64,000 bases of DNA, taken from NCBI GenBank assembly GCA_009746045.1, contig RPFO01000102.1, positions 1,179,040 through 1,243,039 on the forward strand. Direction: 5' to 3'. How positions within the stretch are numbered: position 1 is the first letter of the stretch; the number at the start of each line of letters is the position of its first letter. This stretch comes from Mesostigma viride. Lineage: Eukaryota > Streptophyta > Mesostigmatophyceae > Mesostigmatales > Mesostigmataceae. The notes under the pieces are model-generated. The model ran no database searches. It was not told where the DNA came from and was given only the letters and a program-made list of their open reading frames with translations. The translations under genes and the position numbers were made by a program. Below, piece after piece: positions 63,301 to 64,000 of this stretch.

Positions 63301-63727
63301 AGGTACACTGCCGTGATGCCCTGCAGTGGTTTGGTTGTTTGTTAAACGGGGAGAGCCCGCAAGTGGGTGGGTGGGCGAGGCTTAATTAGAAACATATGCA
63401 GAGCATGTAGACCGCCAGGTCGCCCTGCCATGAACGCGATGAATGCTGATTTGAACGTTGCGGTGGCTTGATTCAGCAGGGGGGGGTTCACATTCTTAAA
63501 AAGAGGAGGAGTAATCAGGGTTGGGGGATCCGGAACACAAATGCACGCAGCAGAAACACCACCGTGTTGGGCTGCGGCGGGTCGACACAAGGAATGGAAG
63601 CTGTGCATGTGTGGTCCAACATTAAGGTAAACAGAAGAAAGGGGTCTCCTGGCCCACCTTGAGGTCCAGCATGCGGTCATAGTTGAATGTGTAGTTGGAC
63701 AGGCGGTTGCCCCGAAGATCCGCGTAC
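60328..63727 (-). CDS. Arginyl-tRNA synthetase, C-terminal five exons (gene continues beyond 63727)
   Basis: Exons on the minus strand: 63727-63658, 62909-62817, 61870-61799, 61241-61143 and 60439-60328 (TGA). They read, in order, YADLRGNRLSNYTFNYDRML, GNTAVYLLYAHVRIASIIRK, SAETIKLDHPREVQLALTLI, VIEDTIDQLLPNMICDYLYD and SRLLLCEATAMVMRQCFELL ending ITPLYRL. This is the end of the catalytic domain and the all-helical anticodon-binding domain of eukaryotic ArgRS, which charges tRNA-Arg. Donors are GTGGGC, GTGGGT, GTGGGT and GTACAC. Phases fit up to exon four. The last exon has one extra base: a run of four G (about 60419-60425 region) shifts VLGDERE against ESRLLLC, so an indel or a sequence error is present. 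I would expect earlier exons to the right of the window. A gene symbol is not given because compartment is unknown. Confidence 0.82.
60885..61090 (-). repeat. Echoes of the ArgRS fourth-exon donor
   Basis: The genuine edge on the minus strand is CCGAGTTCTACACCGAGTGCAAG before GTACAC, read here in parts (61143). A copy with its edge at 61051 reads GGTCTACACCCAATGCCAG before GTGGGT. A more damaged copy lies at about 60888-60935 and still has GACCTGGCCACCACCGAGTT. Confidence 0.7.
61385..61740 (-). repeat. Four echoes of the ArgRS third-exon donor
   Basis: The genuine edge is GCGCTCACGCTCATCCGCTT then TACCGAG before GTGGGT (61799). Copies lie at about 61703-61735 (donor lost), 61592-61628 (CCGAG before GTGAGC, edge 61595), 61490-61535 and 61385-61430 (both CTCATCCGCTCGGCCGAG before GCAAGC, a GC-type donor). 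Spacing is about 100 bp. Confidence 0.85.
61880..61902. repeat. Homopolymer of 22 G directly before an ArgRS acceptor
   Basis: On the gene's strand this is a run of 22 C ending about nine bases before the acceptor of the third exon, in the place of the polypyrimidine tract. Confidence 0.9.
61930..62000 (-). repeat. Echo of the ArgRS third-exon acceptor
   Basis: CCTGCCAG/AGTGCGGAGGCCATCAAG and a GGAGCACACGCGG continuation repeat the genuine CTGGCAG/AGTGCGGAGACCATCAAG, 120 bp up the intron. Confidence 0.85.
62400..62740 (-). repeat. Echoes of the ArgRS second-exon donor
   Basis: The genuine edge is GACGTGGCAACGCTCAAGGA GAAG before GTGGGT (62817). Blocks at about 62635-62680 read GGCGTGGCACGAGTCAAGGA GAAG before GTCAGG, and weaker ones lie at 62685-62735 and 62430-62485. 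Confidence 0.7.
63010..63590 (-). repeat. Echoes of the ArgRS second-exon acceptor
   Basis: The genuine edge is CCACTGCAG/GGCAACACGGCGGTGTACCT (62909). Copies lie at about 63025-63055, 63135-63165, 63298-63330 (nearly identical, CCACTGCAG/GGCATCACGGCAGTGTACCT), 63405-63432 and 63548-63580. Homopolymers of G (C on the gene strand) accompany several copies. Confidence 0.8.
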
Positions 63728-64000
63728 CTAAGGGAGGTGCGGGCAGGGTGGGTGGGGTGATAGTGGGTCCGCATCAGGGGGGCAGCATAAGAGGGGCAGC
63801 ATTAAGAATTTGATCTCAGCCATTCAGCTAGGCAGCAGCACAAAGAACTAACATGTTGCCTGGAACATGAAAGTTAGAGATGTTTGCGCGCCGGAGGGTC
63901 TTATACAAAGAATGGCCAAAGCACACCATTGAATCACGAACACATTGTGTCGAGGATAGGAAAACCCATTTACATTATTTTCCAGCTTTCTTTCCATCAT

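Overview
The window reads as nuclear DNA of a eukaryote with low gene density, many introns and a heavy load of repeats. I see only five protein-coding host genes and one tRNA in 64 kb; the rest is broken non-LTR retrotransposons and tandem repeats. A short run of the plant/green-algal type telomere unit (CCCTAAA) at about 56968-56992, an algal-looking TSPO homologue and LINEs resembling green-algal ones suggest a green-lineage alga. This placement is an inference of low confidence.

Layout. 1-3588: a C-rich, (CCAA)n-bearing intron or upstream region, then the last exon of a chromodomain protein gene (+). 3589-10440: SINE-like repeats, 3' fragments of an RT-bearing LINE, and a nearly whole ORF1-only element at 7660-9640. 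11423-27829: a six-exon TSPO/MBR-like gene on the minus strand, whose third intron (11.9 kb) holds a nearly homogeneous 10 kb array of an 8-bp unit. 28751-32610: a divergently transcribed four-exon gene for an RGG-rich protein with a duplicated LDxxLDxY motif (CHTOP/ALYREF type). 33400-37800: LINE ORF1 fragments in both orientations. 39710-40722: a 1 kb (GGAT)n array. 42612-42683: tRNA-Thr(TGT). 44795-53935: a dense retroelement block, including four head-to-tail copies of one restriction-like-endonuclease LINE. 54805-57999: a three-exon CMP/dCMP-type (guanine-deaminase-like) deaminase gene on the minus strand. 60328-63727: the five last exons of a cytosolic-type arginyl-tRNA synthetase gene, also minus strand.

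The gene models are assembled by hand. Exon phases close at every junction of TSPO and the deaminase. One homopolymer indel is needed in the CHTOP-like gene (exon 1) and one in the arginyl-tRNA synthetase (last exon). There is no operon-like co-operation between these genes; they are ordinary, separate housekeeping-type loci.

The most unusual signal is shared by four of the genes. Around roughly sixteen exon edges the neighbouring intron (or 3' flank) carries one to four imperfect copies of that same edge, often with splice dinucleotides retained, spaced about 25-260 bp apart. I call these exon-edge echoes. One echo has turned into a 9-bp minisatellite, and the 10 kb satellite also begins directly at a splice donor. 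The second theme is that several different retroelement families end in a short hairpin followed by a tiny simple-repeat tail.
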